From an uncultured Solobacterium sp. (lineage in GTDB: Bacteria; Bacillota_I; Bacilli_A; Erysipelotrichales; Erysipelotrichaceae): DNA of 64,000 nt. The stretch spans positions 1 through 64,000 of the forward strand of contig URYK01000004.1 of NCBI GenBank assembly GCA_900552125.1, in the 5' to 3' direction. The position numbers were made by a program, and so were the translations under genes. The notes under the pieces are model-generated. The model did no database searches. It worked only from the letters and a program-made list of their open reading frames with translations, and was not told the DNA's origin. Shown piece by piece: positions 34,770 to 44,582 of this stretch; positions within the stretch are counted from its first letter, which is position 1; every line of letters begins with the position of its first letter.

Positions 34770-36779
34770 ATGGATTTAAAAAAGTTAAGGATATCAGATA
34801 AGAAAATTGCAGTTCTTGAAACTATGCAAATACATGATGCGATGGATTTGTTGACATGGTATCCTTTTCGTTATGAAGTTTTGGAGAATAAGCCAAGAGA
34901 TACATGGGAAAAAGATGATAAGATTGTTATAGAAGCCATCATTGTTTCAAGGACAAGAGTGATACGGTTCAGAGGGAAACAAAGTGTTACCAAATTCAAA
35001 GTGATGATGGATGAGGAAGAGTTTGATATCTCTTTATTTAATCGTCCTTGGACTTCTGCTTTTACATTAGGAAAAAGTATAACTATTATAGGTAAATATG
35101 ATGGAAATAATCGTATTACAGCATTACAGTATAACTTTAAGCCTATGAAAGAACAGTTAGGAATTCATCCGGTTTATAATGTGAAAGATGGAATTACACA
35201 GAAAGAGATAGCAAAGTACATTGATAAGGCATGGAATGCTTTGCAAGATACCATCGTAGATATTATCCCTGAAACTTATCGTAACAAGTATCGTCTGATT
35301 ACACGTAGACAGGCCTTGTATTTTATTCATCACCCACATAGCAGTGAAGCTGTGAAGCAGAGTCTTCGGCATTTGAAATATGAAGAATTTTTAAAGTTTC
35401 AATTGACTATGCAGGTAATAAAAAGAAAAGAAACTTCAATCATAAAAGGTTGTGCGAAACATTTTCGCATGGAAGATGTAATGGAACTTAAACATTCCTT
35501 ATCTTTTGAATTAACCGAAGACCAAGATCGTGTCATTCAGGAAATCTTACATGATTTGGCAAGTGATAAGGTCATGTATCGAATGGTACAGGGGGATGTT
35601 GGCTGTGGAAAGACAATGGTTGCGGCTTTTGGACTATATGCCTGTGTTTTGTCATATAAACAAGCTGTTTTTATGGCACCAACAGAAATTTTAGCTAAAC
35701 AGCATGCACAGAATTTAACGGCATTGTTTGCAGATTATGATATCGTCGTGGAAGTTTTATATTCCAGTTTAAAGCCAGCAAAAAAGAAAGAAATCTTGCA
35801 ACGTTTAAAAAATCATGAAATAGACATACTAATAGGAACACATGCATTATTTCAGGATGATGTAGAATATCATGATTTAGGACTTGTTATTGCGGATGAA
35901 CAGCATCGCTTTGGAGTTTCACAGCGAAAGAAGATGCTGGAAAAAGGAGAGAAAGTAGACTTTTTGTTAATGAGTGCGACTCCTATTCCTCGTACATTGG
36001 CTATTTCTTTGTATGGTGATATGGACGTTTCTACAATTGGTATGCTTCCAAAGGGAAGAGCTAGTGTTACTACAAAGCTAATTACATCTCGTTCTATGGG
36101 ACCAATCTTAGAAGAAGTCTTAGAGAAAGTGGATGATGGAAATCAGTGCTATGTTGTATGTCCTGCAATCGAGAAGAATGAAGAAATGGATATTCGTAAT
36201 GTAATAGATATTTATGAGGGAATGAAAGCATCGCTAGGAAAACGTTATCGTATTGGAATCTTACATGGAAAGATGAGTACACAGGAAAAAGATGATGTGA
36301 TGAATCGCTTTCTACAAAAAGAAATTGACTTTTTAGTCTCTACAACGGTAATTGAAGTGGGAGTCGACGTGAAAGATGCGAATATTATGGTTATCTATGA
36401 TGCTCATCGTTTTGGATTATCCCAGATACATCAGCTACGTGGAAGAGTTGGTAGAGGAAATCGACCTGGATATTGTTACTTATTGAGTAATACAAAGGAT
36501 CCGGATTCTTTAAAACGTTTAAAAATCTGTGAACAGACACGTGATGGATTTGAAATTGCAAGAGCAGATTTACAGATTCGAGGTCCTGGGGATATATTAG
36601 GAACTAGGCAAAGTGGTGTTCCTGGTTTTATCCTAGGTGATATCGTACAAGATGCGAATATTTTAGAGGTCGCAAGAAATGATGCAATAGAAATTTTAAA
36701 CCATTTAGATGAAAAAGAATATGAAGAAATAGCAAAATATGTTCAAGAAGCAGTTGAACGTGCGGCTTATTTGGATTAG
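34770..36779 (+). CDS. recG: ATP-dependent DNA helicase RecG
   Basis: Branch-migrating helicase for stalled forks and recombination. About 669 residues from ATG 34770; GTG 34761 is an alternative. N-terminal wedge/OB domain (about 40-150), then helicase motifs: MVQGDVGCGKTMVA (Walker A), MAPTEILAKQHA, IGTHALFQDDV, ADEQHRFGVSQR (DEQH box), LLMSATPIPRTLA, VSTTVIEVGVDV and QLRGRVGRGNRPGYCYL, ending in the TRG region (DLQIRGPGDILGTRQSG). A TATAAT at 34741-34746 suggests its own promoter with a very short leader. rnc follows. Confidence 0.97.
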   Translation: MDLKKLRISDKKIAVLETMQIHDAMDLLTWYPFRYEVLENKPRDTWEKDDKIVIEAIIVSRTRVIRFRGKQSVTKFKVMMDEEEFDISLFNRPWTSAFTLGKSITIIGKYDGNNRITALQYNFKPMKEQLGIHPVYNVKDGITQKEIAKYIDKAWNALQDTIVDIIPETYRNKYRLITRRQALYFIHHPHSSEAVKQSLRHLKYEEFLKFQLTMQVIKRKETSIIKGCAKHFRMEDVMELKHSLSFELTEDQDRVIQEILHDLASDKVMYRMVQGDVGCGKTMVAAFGLYACVLSYKQAVFMAPTEILAKQHAQNLTALFADYDIVVEVLYSSLKPAKKKEILQRLKNHEIDILIGTHALFQDDVEYHDLGLVIADEQHRFGVSQRKKMLEKGEKVDFLLMSATPIPRTLAISLYGDMDVSTIGMLPKGRASVTTKLITSRSMGPILEEVLEKVDDGNQCYVVCPAIEKNEEMDIRNVIDIYEGMKASLGKRYRIGILHGKMSTQEKDDVMNRFLQKEIDFLVSTTVIEVGVDVKDANIMVIYDAHRFGLSQIHQLRGRVGRGNRPGYCYLLSNTKDPDSLKRLKICEQTRDGFEIARADLQIRGPGDILGTRQSGVPGFILGDIVQDANILEVARNDAIEILNHLDEKEYEEIAKYVQEAVERAAYLD

Positions 36780-36814
36780 TGATATAATAATGGAAAAAGA
36801 GGAGAATAAGAAAT

Positions 36815-37498
36815 ATGGATACAATTTTTGATTGGCTGAGCAGTAAGAATATTGCTTATAAGAATAAAAAACTGATTAAACAGGCACTTGTGCATTCATC
36901 CTATGTGAATGAAAGTAAAAACTATGTACATGATAATGAACGTCTAGAGTTTATGGGAGATGCAGTTTTACAGCTTTGGACGACAAAGACATTGTTTTTA
37001 TTAGAACCAGAATTAAGTGAAGGACAAATGACGACTTTGCGTGCACAATTGGTCTGCGAGGAAGCCTTAGCAGAATATAATCGTCAGCTTGGATTAGGTA
37101 AATATTTGTTGCTGGGAGTTGGAGAAGAGAAAACTGGGGGAAGACAGCGTGATTCCATCCTTGCGGATATGTTTGAAGCGCTGTTAGGCGCTATCTTTTT
37201 GGATCAGGGTATGGGCGCTGTGGATATTATTTTATCAGAGGTCGTAACGCCTGCAATAGATCGTCCGAAAAGTGAAAAGGTGATTGATTATAAAACAAAG
37301 CTTCAGGAATATATTCAATCAGATTCCCGTAAAACAGTACATTATGAAACCATTCATGTAACTGGACCAAGCAATAAACCGGAATTTGAGGTTGTGGTTA
37401 AGTTAGATGATATTAACCTTGGTAGAGGTAAGGGTTTTTCAAAGAAACGTGCAGAACAGATGGCTGCCAAAGATGCATTTGAAAAGATGGTTAAATAA
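36815..37498 (+). CDS. rnc: ribonuclease III
   Basis: Double-strand RNA endonuclease for rRNA and mRNA processing. 227 residues: a catalytic domain with signature NERLEFMGDAVLQLW and the second acidic site DMFEALLGAIFLDQG, and a C-terminal dsRNA-binding domain (about 155-225; KTKLQEYIQ, then GRGKGFSKKRAEQMAAKDAF). AGAGGAGAAT precedes the ATG; it lies 35 bases after recG and is followed by a strong terminator. Confidence 0.97.
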   Translation: MDTIFDWLSSKNIAYKNKKLIKQALVHSSYVNESKNYVHDNERLEFMGDAVLQLWTTKTLFLLEPELSEGQMTTLRAQLVCEEALAEYNRQLGLGKYLLLGVGEEKTGGRQRDSILADMFEALLGAIFLDQGMGAVDIILSEVVTPAIDRPKSEKVIDYKTKLQEYIQSDSRKTVHYETIHVTGPSNKPEFEVVVKLDDINLGRGKGFSKKRAEQMAAKDAFEKMVK

Positions 37499-37503
37499 TA
37501 TTG

Positions 37504-37556
37504 AAAAAGAATCCTATGATATTTATGAAGAAATATCATGATGGATTCTTTTTTTC
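37504..37556. terminator. strong, probably bidirectional terminator
   Basis: Long stem: AAAAAGAATCC-TATGATATTT pairs with GAAATATCATGAT-GGATTCTTTTT, with a run of seven T. It lies between convergent rnc and the membrane-protein gene, whose last codons lie within it. Confidence 0.85.
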
Positions 37557-38096
37557 ACTATAAAGAATTTGAACATATAAATAAATGACCATTGCCATAG
37601 GAAAGCTGATTTCAAGTAAAGTAGATACACTTCCATACAATACATATAGGAATAAATCAAGAATAACAATATATAGATAGGGTTTAAACGCCTTTTGGAA
37701 TAATAGAATATTGCTTTTTTGAAGTGTATATAGAATATGAAATACAATTAAGATATACAATGTAGTAGAAAGCATTGCTAGGCGGACATGCCATTTTGAT
37801 AATTCAGCATATTCATAAGGTGCATAGGGAAGACAAACGGAAATAACCATTCCTAAACAGCATAATAACAAGAGTATTTTTCCTGCTTTATGAGTATATT
37901 GAATATTTTTTATCCATTTCATGGTGAAAATATAAAAACACATAGCACAAGTTATAGCCCATAATAAAACATAACTACGCATATGTAGACCATTGCCTAA
38001 GTAAGATAGATTTTCAGATAATGGTTTTACAAACCATAGGCAATTTAGGCAGATGAACCAAAGAAACAGTATCATACATTTATAAATACGATGCAT
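37536..38096 (-). CDS. six-helix membrane protein of unknown function
   Basis: 186 residues with about six hydrophobic helices (near 8-24, 42-60, 75-92, 104-124, 137-155, 157-176), short loops and no recognised catalytic motif. GGGAGGATTCT lies just before its ATG on the minus strand, so it is a real gene. It is divergent from the secretion locus beginning at 38225 and shares a 128-base intergenic region with it. Whether it belongs to that system, which lacks the usual extra membrane subunits, is open. Confidence 0.7.
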   Translation of the reverse strand: MHRIYKCMILFLWFICLNCLWFVKPLSENLSYLGNGLHMRSYVLLWAITCAMCFYIFTMKWIKNIQYTHKAGKILLLLCCLGMVISVCLPYAPYEYAELSKWHVRLAMLSTTLYILIVFHILYTLQKSNILLFQKAFKPYLYIVILDLFLYVLYGSVSTLLEISFPMAMVIYLYVQILYSEKKNPS

Positions 38097-38189
38097 AGAA
38101 TCCTCCCTTTTAGGTAATATTATATCATTTAAATATGTGAAAATATGTGAAATAGTGAAAAATTTAGGAGTTTTCTATTTTTTTTACGT

Positions 38190-38205
38190 ATTTACTTATG
38201 TAAAT
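38190..38205. promoter_or_regulatory. palindromic operator-like site before the T7SS locus
   Basis: ATTTACTTATGTAAAT: perfect 6-bp arms and a TTAT spacer, ending 20 bases before the first start codon of the secretion operon, in the divergent region with the membrane-protein gene. This is a plausible regulator site; no regulator can be named. Confidence 0.4.
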
Positions 38206-38224
38206 AAAAAAAGAGGTGGATTTT

Positions 38225-39229
38225 ATGATATCAGCATTAAAACAGATTATTTATCGAGATGATGGATTTTTAGAAGTAACTTTAAAGAAAGTAAAAGATT
38301 TTGATGACTATCTATTCCAGCAGATTCATAAAGATGAGCGTTGTCTGCTTTGTGTACGTGATCCGCGAAGCAAAACTAAATTATTTTATGATACTAAGGG
38401 ATATTTAACATTAAAGGCATATTTACAGGCGCATGTTTTTGAAGAGGGAGAATTGTTGTCATTTCTTATTTATGTATTGGAAGACATGGTTAAAGTAAAT
38501 GCAGGGAAGCCGGTTTCAATGAATCTGGATCATGTGTATTTAAGCTATGATGGTGGGATATTACGTTTTTTAGTGTTTCCTATTGCGTTAGATAATTGGC
38601 TGTTTCAAAAGGAAGAGCTACATGACTTCATTAAAAATCTTATAGAGGAAGCTCGTGTTGTGGATGATTATGCAGCTTTGGGATATTTAAGTTATTGTCT
38701 AAAGAATAAGGAAATAACACTGCCATTGATTTTGCAAGGTCTCCATGATTTACAGGAACGAAATAAGAAAGAACCTAGTTTTTTAGAAAAATTATTTCAT
38801 ATCACAAAAGAAACAGAATATCATGTACGTGATATTCCACTTCCAAAGTCAGTTCCTTATGCGAATTTAAATATTGCGGAAGATAGTGGTGAATATAATT
38901 ATCAGATTTCTAATACAGAAATAGAGCGACCAACTCAGGAATTACTGCAAAAACAGAAACCTAGTTTGATTGATCTAAAAACATGGGAAACCATTGAGAT
39001 TAATCAAGAACATTTCAAAATCGGAAGAGGGAAGGATAATGATTTGGTTATACCTGGTAATGTGGTGTCTTTGAATCATGCAAAAATTGAAAAGGATATA
39101 TTAAAAGATTGTCAAAGTGCTAATGGAACATTTGTGAATGGGGAAAGAATAGAGGAAATAAAGCTGCATGATCAGGATATCATTCGTTTTGCGAATGCAC
39201 AGTATCGCTATCAGAAAGGATCTTTATGA
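38225..39229 (+). CDS. EssB-like (DUF6382-type) protein with C-terminal FHA domain
   Basis: 334 residues from ATG 38225 (AAAAGAGGTGG upstream). The N-terminal half (about 1-170) resembles the pseudokinase-like domain of type VII EssB/YukC proteins and DUF6382 proteins (GYLTLKAYLQAH, VNAGKPVSMNLDHVYLSYDG). Residues about 245-330 are an FHA domain: FKIGRGKDNDLVIPGNVVSL, NHAKIE and CQSANGTFVNG hold the phosphothreonine-binding Arg, Ser/Asn and Asn. Unlike EssB there is no transmembrane helix. The stop overlaps the kinase start by four bases. The likely role is as a cytosolic adaptor reading phosphorylation by the kinase; the EssB link is my reading of the sequence. Confidence 0.75.
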   Translation: MISALKQIIYRDDGFLEVTLKKVKDFDDYLFQQIHKDERCLLCVRDPRSKTKLFYDTKGYLTLKAYLQAHVFEEGELLSFLIYVLEDMVKVNAGKPVSMNLDHVYLSYDGGILRFLVFPIALDNWLFQKEELHDFIKNLIEEARVVDDYAALGYLSYCLKNKEITLPLILQGLHDLQERNKKEPSFLEKLFHITKETEYHVRDIPLPKSVPYANLNIAEDSGEYNYQISNTEIERPTQELLQKQKPSLIDLKTWETIEINQEHFKIGRGKDNDLVIPGNVVSLNHAKIEKDILKDCQSANGTFVNGERIEEIKLHDQDIIRFANAQYRYQKGSL

Positions 39230-39939
39230 GAAGTCGTTATCAGTTTTGCGCAAGACTGTTTCAAGGTTCTGTTAGTGAAATTTTCCTTGTCTATGATCAT
39301 ATTCAGGAACAGTGTCGAGTATTAAAACGAATCATTAAACATCATAATAATTATTCAGACTCGTATTTATTTAAAATATATAAACGAGAAATACAGATGT
39401 TAGGATGGTTAAAGGCAGATTTTATACCAAACTTGATTGAAGCCTTTGAGGAAGAATTTAATTATTGTATTGTGATGGAGTATATACCAGGTAAACCATT
39501 ATCTTATTATTGCGGCAATAAAGTAAATGAAGAATGTAAACCATGGTACATGTGTTTAGCTGAACATCTGCGTACTCTACATAGACAGGGAGTCGTACAT
39601 TTGGATATTAAGCCACAGAATATCATCGTATGGAAGAATCAGCTTTTTCTGATAGATTTTGCGAACAGCTGCTTTCTATTCGAACCTGAGATTATGACAG
39701 GTATATCCGCTGGGTATGCGCCAATGGAAGCAGGAACTATGGAAGCTGATGAAAGAAGTGATATATATAGCTTTGGGAAAACCTGTTATGTTTTACGTCA
39801 TGGCTGTTTTCCAGAGGCAAATAAAAATCCTGATGAATTAGATACGATCTTTTTAAGATGTTTTAGGGATCAAAAACAGGATCGTTATGCGAATATGGCG
39901 GAAGTAATAAAAGAATTGGAGCTACTATGTCTGGGGTAA
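39226..39939 (+). CDS. serine/threonine kinase of the T7SS locus
   Basis: 237 residues, a compact kinase domain with no transmembrane helix. Visible features are a degenerate Gly loop (LFQGSVSEIFLVYD), the VAIK-like lysine in CRVLKRII, catalytic VVHLDIKPQNIIV (HLD in place of HRD) and IDFANSC (DFA in place of DFG), GYAPMEAGTMEADERSDIYS as activation and P+1 region, and the closing Arg. The catalytic and metal-binding Asp residues are retained, so activity is likely. It overlaps both neighbours, an FHA protein and FHA-bearing EssC, a set that would give kinase-controlled assembly of the secretion machine. Confidence 0.88.
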   Translation: MRSRYQFCARLFQGSVSEIFLVYDHIQEQCRVLKRIIKHHNNYSDSYLFKIYKREIQMLGWLKADFIPNLIEAFEEEFNYCIVMEYIPGKPLSYYCGNKVNEECKPWYMCLAEHLRTLHRQGVVHLDIKPQNIIVWKNQLFLIDFANSCFLFEPEIMTGISAGYAPMEAGTMEADERSDIYSFGKTCYVLRHGCFPEANKNPDELDTIFLRCFRDQKQDRYANMAEVIKELELLCLG

Positions 39940-42900
39940 GAATTTATCGACAGGATGTAGCTTGTATAACCTTTTTTGATTTACATACAGAAAGGGAAAT
40001 CATTTTGTATGAGAATCAGATGGGAAGATTGTTGGCGGTACAGAACAATGGATATAGGCTTGTGGTAAAAGGAAACTTATCCATTCAAAAAGATGGATTA
40101 CTGCTTAAAGACGGTATGCATTTTCTTTTAGAGGATGAAACAGGGAATATTCGTTTTTTTGTGAAAGAATTAAAGAAAGAAACATTTGAATATATAGCAT
40201 ATGCATTAGAAGAACGAGAAATCAAGATAGGCAGATCAGAGAAAAATGATATCTGTATATCTTCTCCATATATATCACGGCTACATGCATCCATATCCTT
40301 TAAAGAAAACTTTTATTATGTATCTGATGAAGATAGCCGTAATGGCTGTTACGTAAATAATATTCGTATGCAAGAGATGAAACTTGCATGTGGGGATGTT
40401 ATTTGGTTAGGAAATATCATGATGATCATAGGAAAGGATGAAATTCTGATTCCTAAAGAAATAGAAGTTAAATCTAATCTTAGTTATGCATTGAGAAAAG
40501 AAGAAACAGGAAGTACAGAAAAAGAAGTTATCTTTGTTTATGATCCGGTACAAAAATTTCATGCGACATTAATAGAAGCAGAACTGCCAATGAAGAAAGC
40601 AAATGCAGATGTAATGCCTGCAATTTATGTTTTAGGACCTTCGATTACGATGGGATTGTCTTCTACCGCAATGGGGTTATTTTCTTTATGGTCATTTTTG
40701 CATACAAATGAAAATTTAAGCGCAATGATTCCAAGTCTAATTATGGCATTAAGTATGGCAATGGCAACAATACTATGGCCAATTGTATCAAAAAGATACG
40801 AGTATAGACAAAGAATTCGCAAAGAAGAACATCGTCGATATTTGTATCTATCTTATTTGGATGATTTAAAGAATCAGATAGAAGAGGCTGTACGTTTAGA
40901 AACAATTTATCAAAAGGAAAACTATCCAAAATTATCAGATACTTATTCGAAGATGATTCATAAGCATATCTTACATCAGCGCAAAAAAGGGGATATAGAC
41001 TGGTTATGTATAGGAATAGGATTTGGTTCAAAGAAAGCTGTTCTACAATTAGAAATACCTTCTATTTCTTCTTTTGAACAGGATGATTTGATTGATCGTT
41101 TATTACATATCTATAAATCAGATAAAATCATTGATGATATTGTTTTACAGTGTGATTTAAAGGAAAATAAATATCTTCAAGTAACAGGACAGAAAGAAGA
41201 ATCTATTGATTTCATGCTTATGATGCTGCTGCAGGTAGTTATGCTGCATGCTTCTGACACTGTAAAAGTTGTTATTCTTGCAGAACAGAAGATGATGAGG
41301 AAAGAAAAGATATTCGCACTATCTCATATATTTTATGGACATGAACGTTTATGGATCTGTGATTTTCAATCTTGTCATCGTGTAAGGTCATTGCTGTATG
41401 AAATTATTGAAGATCAAAAGATAGAAGAAATAATTGTTTTTAGTTTTGATATGGAAGAATATCTTACTAGATTATCATCATTGAAATGTGACAAGCTTCA
41501 TGTAGTAAAATGGAACTCAGAATCTTATCCAATATTAGGAGATATTCGATTAAATAATGGATATTTAACATGGAAAGATAATAACAAACATTATCAGATT
41601 CAGAAAATTGATTCAGAGGTACGAAGAAAACTGTTTTTACAATTTTCTAAGAGTTTTTCCTTTTCTCAAGAAGAAAGTATTGATTTTCTTAGCCTTTGGG
41701 ATGTGCATTTAATTGAGGAATTACAGATTAGACAAAGGTGGAGAAATAGTGATGTCTCCACGAGTCTAAAAACCGTCATTGGTAGAGATGAATATCAAGG
41801 TTTATTATATCTAGATGCTCATGAACATGCACATGGGCCTCATGGATTACTGGCAGGTATGACAGGATCGGGTAAAAGTGAATGTTTATTGACATATTTA
41901 TTATCGCTTGCAATATCCTATTCCTATGATGATGTAAATTTTTTATTGATTGACTTTAAGGGAGGTACTATGGCAAGCGCTCTTGAAGCACTTCCACATA
42001 CTGCAGGTGTCATTACTAATTTAGATGAGGGGATGCTCATGAGATGTTTGACTGCAATTGAAAGTGAGTTAACAAGAAGACAAAAAAGACTATCAGAAAT
42101 AGGGAAAAAGTACCATATTAGCAGTATGGATATTGATAAATATCAGCAATTAAGGAAACTGCATTCTATTGAGCCTATGCCTCATTTATTTATTGTGGCT
42201 GATGAGTTTGCTCAGCTTAAACAGTTATTTCCCGCTTTTTTAGATCATTTACGTCAATGTGCAAGAATCGGCAGAAGCTTAGGAATACATTTACTGCTTG
42301 CGACGCAAAAACCATTTGGAATTGTTGATGAACAGATTTGGAGTAATTCACGATTCCGTCTATGTCTAAAGGTTGCACAGCGTAATGATAGTATTGATAT
42401 GCTGAAAAAAGAAGATGCTGTTTATTTGAAGCAGCTGGGACAATTTTGTTTTCAGGTTGGTAATGATGAAGTTTATCTGCAAGCAAGATCAGCTTGGACT
42501 CAAGCACCATATATACCTGATATAAATAGATGTATCAATCAGATAACATATTTAAATGAAGAGGGAAGAATTACAACATGGGAGAAAGAATATAAAGAAG
42601 TTACAAAAACACAGCTTGAAGTCATTTGTGATGCGATATGTAAGGAAGCACAAAATCGACAGCCGCATAAATTATGGAAACCATTTCTGCCTAAAGTTTT
42701 ATTACAGAAAACACTGAATTATCAGGGGAATGATATATGCATGGGTTTAATTGATGATATAAAACAACAGGAACAATATCCATTTACGATATCGCTGAAA
42801 CAACAAAATAATATTGTGATATGTGGGATGGCACAGAGTGGAAAAAGTACGTTTATTGAGACATTGATACAAAATTGTTTAATAACGAATGCTTGTATAT

Positions 42901-44012
42901 TGTATCTTTTTGATTTTGATCGACCTATTTTAAAGAAATATGAAAAATATCATACAGTTGCGTGTGTGTTTGAAAAGGAAGATACAGATAGGATTCAGAA
43001 TTTCTTTTATTTAATGAAATCGTTTATAGCAGAAAGAAGAAAAAATCCGCAAAAAGAAATCATACTTTGCGTTATTCATAATTATGAAGCTTTCCATGAA
43101 AACTATGGAGAATGGGAAGATGAGCTTTTATATCTTTTAAGAGAAGGAAAGAAATATAACATTTTAATATGTATTAGCACAACTTCTATTTATCAGATTC
43201 CGCTTCGCTTTCATGGTCATATTGAAAATAGATATATGTTATATGGAACTATTGATGAATATTCCTATGCTTTTCATACTGATAAGGAATTAATTCCTTT
43301 ACATCAAGCAGGCTGTGGCCTTTTGAAGCAGAAGGATGAAGTTTATATGTTTCAGGTTGCGATTTTTCAAAAGGAAAGATGGATAAATTGTGATCAGTCT
43401 GATACAGATAAGAAATATTTGCTGAAAGAAATACCTAAACAAGTCTCTCATACAGTTGAAAGAAACTGTAAAGATGTCTTTATGGGAATTGATTTAAATA
43501 CTAGAGAAGAGGTTTTTTGGAAAGAGAAAAACTTGTTTATATTAAGTGCTTTTCGTTTCTTTGAACCCTTCCTTCATTTATTTCTTAAATCTATTGAACA
43601 AAATCAGCATGTACATTACATAGGTAAAACACAAAGTATTCATCACAAGTCAGAAACTATAGAAACATATACTGATTATTTAAATCAAAAAGAAATGCAT
43701 ATTTTTATTTGGATTGATGCACAAATACAAATATCTGATTCTGATGATTTACAAAAATTGTTTCATCATCCCCTTCACAGGCATATTTTTATAGAAACGA
43801 TTTCTAATATACAAAGTTATAAGATATATGATTGGTTTCAGCCACTGTTTATGTATGCTGATGTGTTATGGATGGGAAGAGGTTTTCAAAACTATGCTTA
43901 TGAACTGAATAAACAGACATTGAATCAAAAATTAAAAGAGAATGAAGCCTTTTATTGGGAGGATGAAATATGCAGAGTCATACAGCTTTGGGAGGTAGAA
44001 GAAAATGGATGA
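39927..44012 (+). CDS. essC: T7SSb FtsK/SpoIIIE-type ATPase EssC
   Basis: 1361-residue motor of the type VIIb secretion system. Two N-terminal FHA domains (about 1-90 and 92-175; IKIGRSEKNDICISSPYISR, then SRNGCYVNN), two transmembrane helices (about 232-255 and 262-288), then tandem FtsK/SpoIIIE ATPase domains. D1 has Walker A GMTGSGKSECLL (about 643) and Walker B LFIVADEFAQL (about 755). D2 has GMAQSGKSTFIE (about 967). The C-terminal third domain (about 1170-1361) has no Walker A and looks degenerate. The gene overlaps the kinase and esaB genes, so it is translated with them. Confidence 0.95.
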   Translation: MSGVRIYRQDVACITFFDLHTEREIILYENQMGRLLAVQNNGYRLVVKGNLSIQKDGLLLKDGMHFLLEDETGNIRFFVKELKKETFEYIAYALEEREIKIGRSEKNDICISSPYISRLHASISFKENFYYVSDEDSRNGCYVNNIRMQEMKLACGDVIWLGNIMMIIGKDEILIPKEIEVKSNLSYALRKEETGSTEKEVIFVYDPVQKFHATLIEAELPMKKANADVMPAIYVLGPSITMGLSSTAMGLFSLWSFLHTNENLSAMIPSLIMALSMAMATILWPIVSKRYEYRQRIRKEEHRRYLYLSYLDDLKNQIEEAVRLETIYQKENYPKLSDTYSKMIHKHILHQRKKGDIDWLCIGIGFGSKKAVLQLEIPSISSFEQDDLIDRLLHIYKSDKIIDDIVLQCDLKENKYLQVTGQKEESIDFMLMMLLQVVMLHASDTVKVVILAEQKMMRKEKIFALSHIFYGHERLWICDFQSCHRVRSLLYEIIEDQKIEEIIVFSFDMEEYLTRLSSLKCDKLHVVKWNSESYPILGDIRLNNGYLTWKDNNKHYQIQKIDSEVRRKLFLQFSKSFSFSQEESIDFLSLWDVHLIEELQIRQRWRNSDVSTSLKTVIGRDEYQGLLYLDAHEHAHGPHGLLAGMTGSGKSECLLTYLLSLAISYSYDDVNFLLIDFKGGTMASALEALPHTAGVITNLDEGMLMRCLTAIESELTRRQKRLSEIGKKYHISSMDIDKYQQLRKLHSIEPMPHLFIVADEFAQLKQLFPAFLDHLRQCARIGRSLGIHLLLATQKPFGIVDEQIWSNSRFRLCLKVAQRNDSIDMLKKEDAVYLKQLGQFCFQVGNDEVYLQARSAWTQAPYIPDINRCINQITYLNEEGRITTWEKEYKEVTKTQLEVICDAICKEAQNRQPHKLWKPFLPKVLLQKTLNYQGNDICMGLIDDIKQQEQYPFTISLKQQNNIVICGMAQSGKSTFIETLIQNCLITNACILYLFDFDRPILKKYEKYHTVACVFEKEDTDRIQNFFYLMKSFIAERRKNPQKEIILCVIHNYEAFHENYGEWEDELLYLLREGKKYNILICISTTSIYQIPLRFHGHIENRYMLYGTIDEYSYAFHTDKELIPLHQAGCGLLKQKDEVYMFQVAIFQKERWINCDQSDTDKKYLLKEIPKQVSHTVERNCKDVFMGIDLNTREEVFWKEKNLFILSAFRFFEPFLHLFLKSIEQNQHVHYIGKTQSIHHKSETIETYTDYLNQKEMHIFIWIDAQIQISDSDDLQKLFHHPLHRHIFIETISNIQSYKIYDWFQPLFMYADVLWMGRGFQNYAYELNKQTLNQKLKENEAFYWEDEICRVIQLWEVEENG

Positions 44013-44259
44013 AAGAGTATTGGTGGAGGTGTATGTACCAGCGGTGCAGAAGCGAATGGAATTTTTTATTCCGCTTCATCAGCAGATTTCACTTATGAAG
44101 CAAGTAATTACAATATTTCTTGAAGAAGTTTGGAATTTAGAAGAAAAAAGTTTATTTACCCTAAATTGGTATGCGGTAGAAAAACAGTGCTATTTAAAAC
44201 AAGAATTAAGCTTACATGAAAATGGCATACGTAGCGGGGAGACAATTTTATTCATTTAA
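44005..44259 (+). CDS. EsaB/YukD-type ubiquitin-like protein
   Basis: 84-residue protein with the beta-grasp pattern of WXG100-associated ubiquitin-like YukD/EsaB proteins: VLVEVYVPAVQKRMEFFIP, helix SLMKQVITIFLEEV, and the closing LHENGIRSGETILFI. In related systems it is a cytosolic regulator of secretion. It overlaps essC by eight bases and precedes the WXG100 gene by ten. Confidence 0.88.
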   Translation: MDERVLVEVYVPAVQKRMEFFIPLHQQISLMKQVITIFLEEVWNLEEKSLFTLNWYAVEKQCYLKQELSLHENGIRSGETILFI

Positions 44260-44269
44260 AGGAGGACTT

Positions 44270-44572
44270 ATGGGGATTAAAATTCAAGTTGATCCATCTA
44301 GACTAGATGCTGCGGCCGCGCAGATAGAACAGCAGACAAGCAGTTATGAACGCAATTATCGTCGTTTATTTCAAGAAGTAGACGCAATGGCAAATGGTTG
44401 GCAGGGAAAAGATAACCAGGCCTTTGTGTCACAGATACATGGATTTGAGAAAGATTTTCAGCAAATGGCCGCATTGATGCGAGAATATGCTTCATTTTTG
44501 AAATACAGTGCGAAAACATATCGTCAGACACAGGAAGAACGTATGCAGATGGCACGTCGATTAACGAATTAG
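44270..44572 (+). CDS. WXG100 secreted protein (EsxA-like)
   Basis: Exactly 100 residues, the family size, from ATG 44270 (AAAGGAGGACTT upstream; a longer frame has no ribosome site). Two helices are joined by the turn ANGWQGKDNQAF; W-Q-G stands for the WXG motif, at about residue 44. It is expected to form a helical hairpin dimer exported through EssC. It lies between esaB and a second protein of similar size. Confidence 0.93.
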   Translation: MGIKIQVDPSRLDAAAAQIEQQTSSYERNYRRLFQEVDAMANGWQGKDNQAFVSQIHGFEKDFQQMAALMREYASFLKYSAKTYRQTQEERMQMARRLTN

Positions 44573-44582
44573 GAGATGTCAT

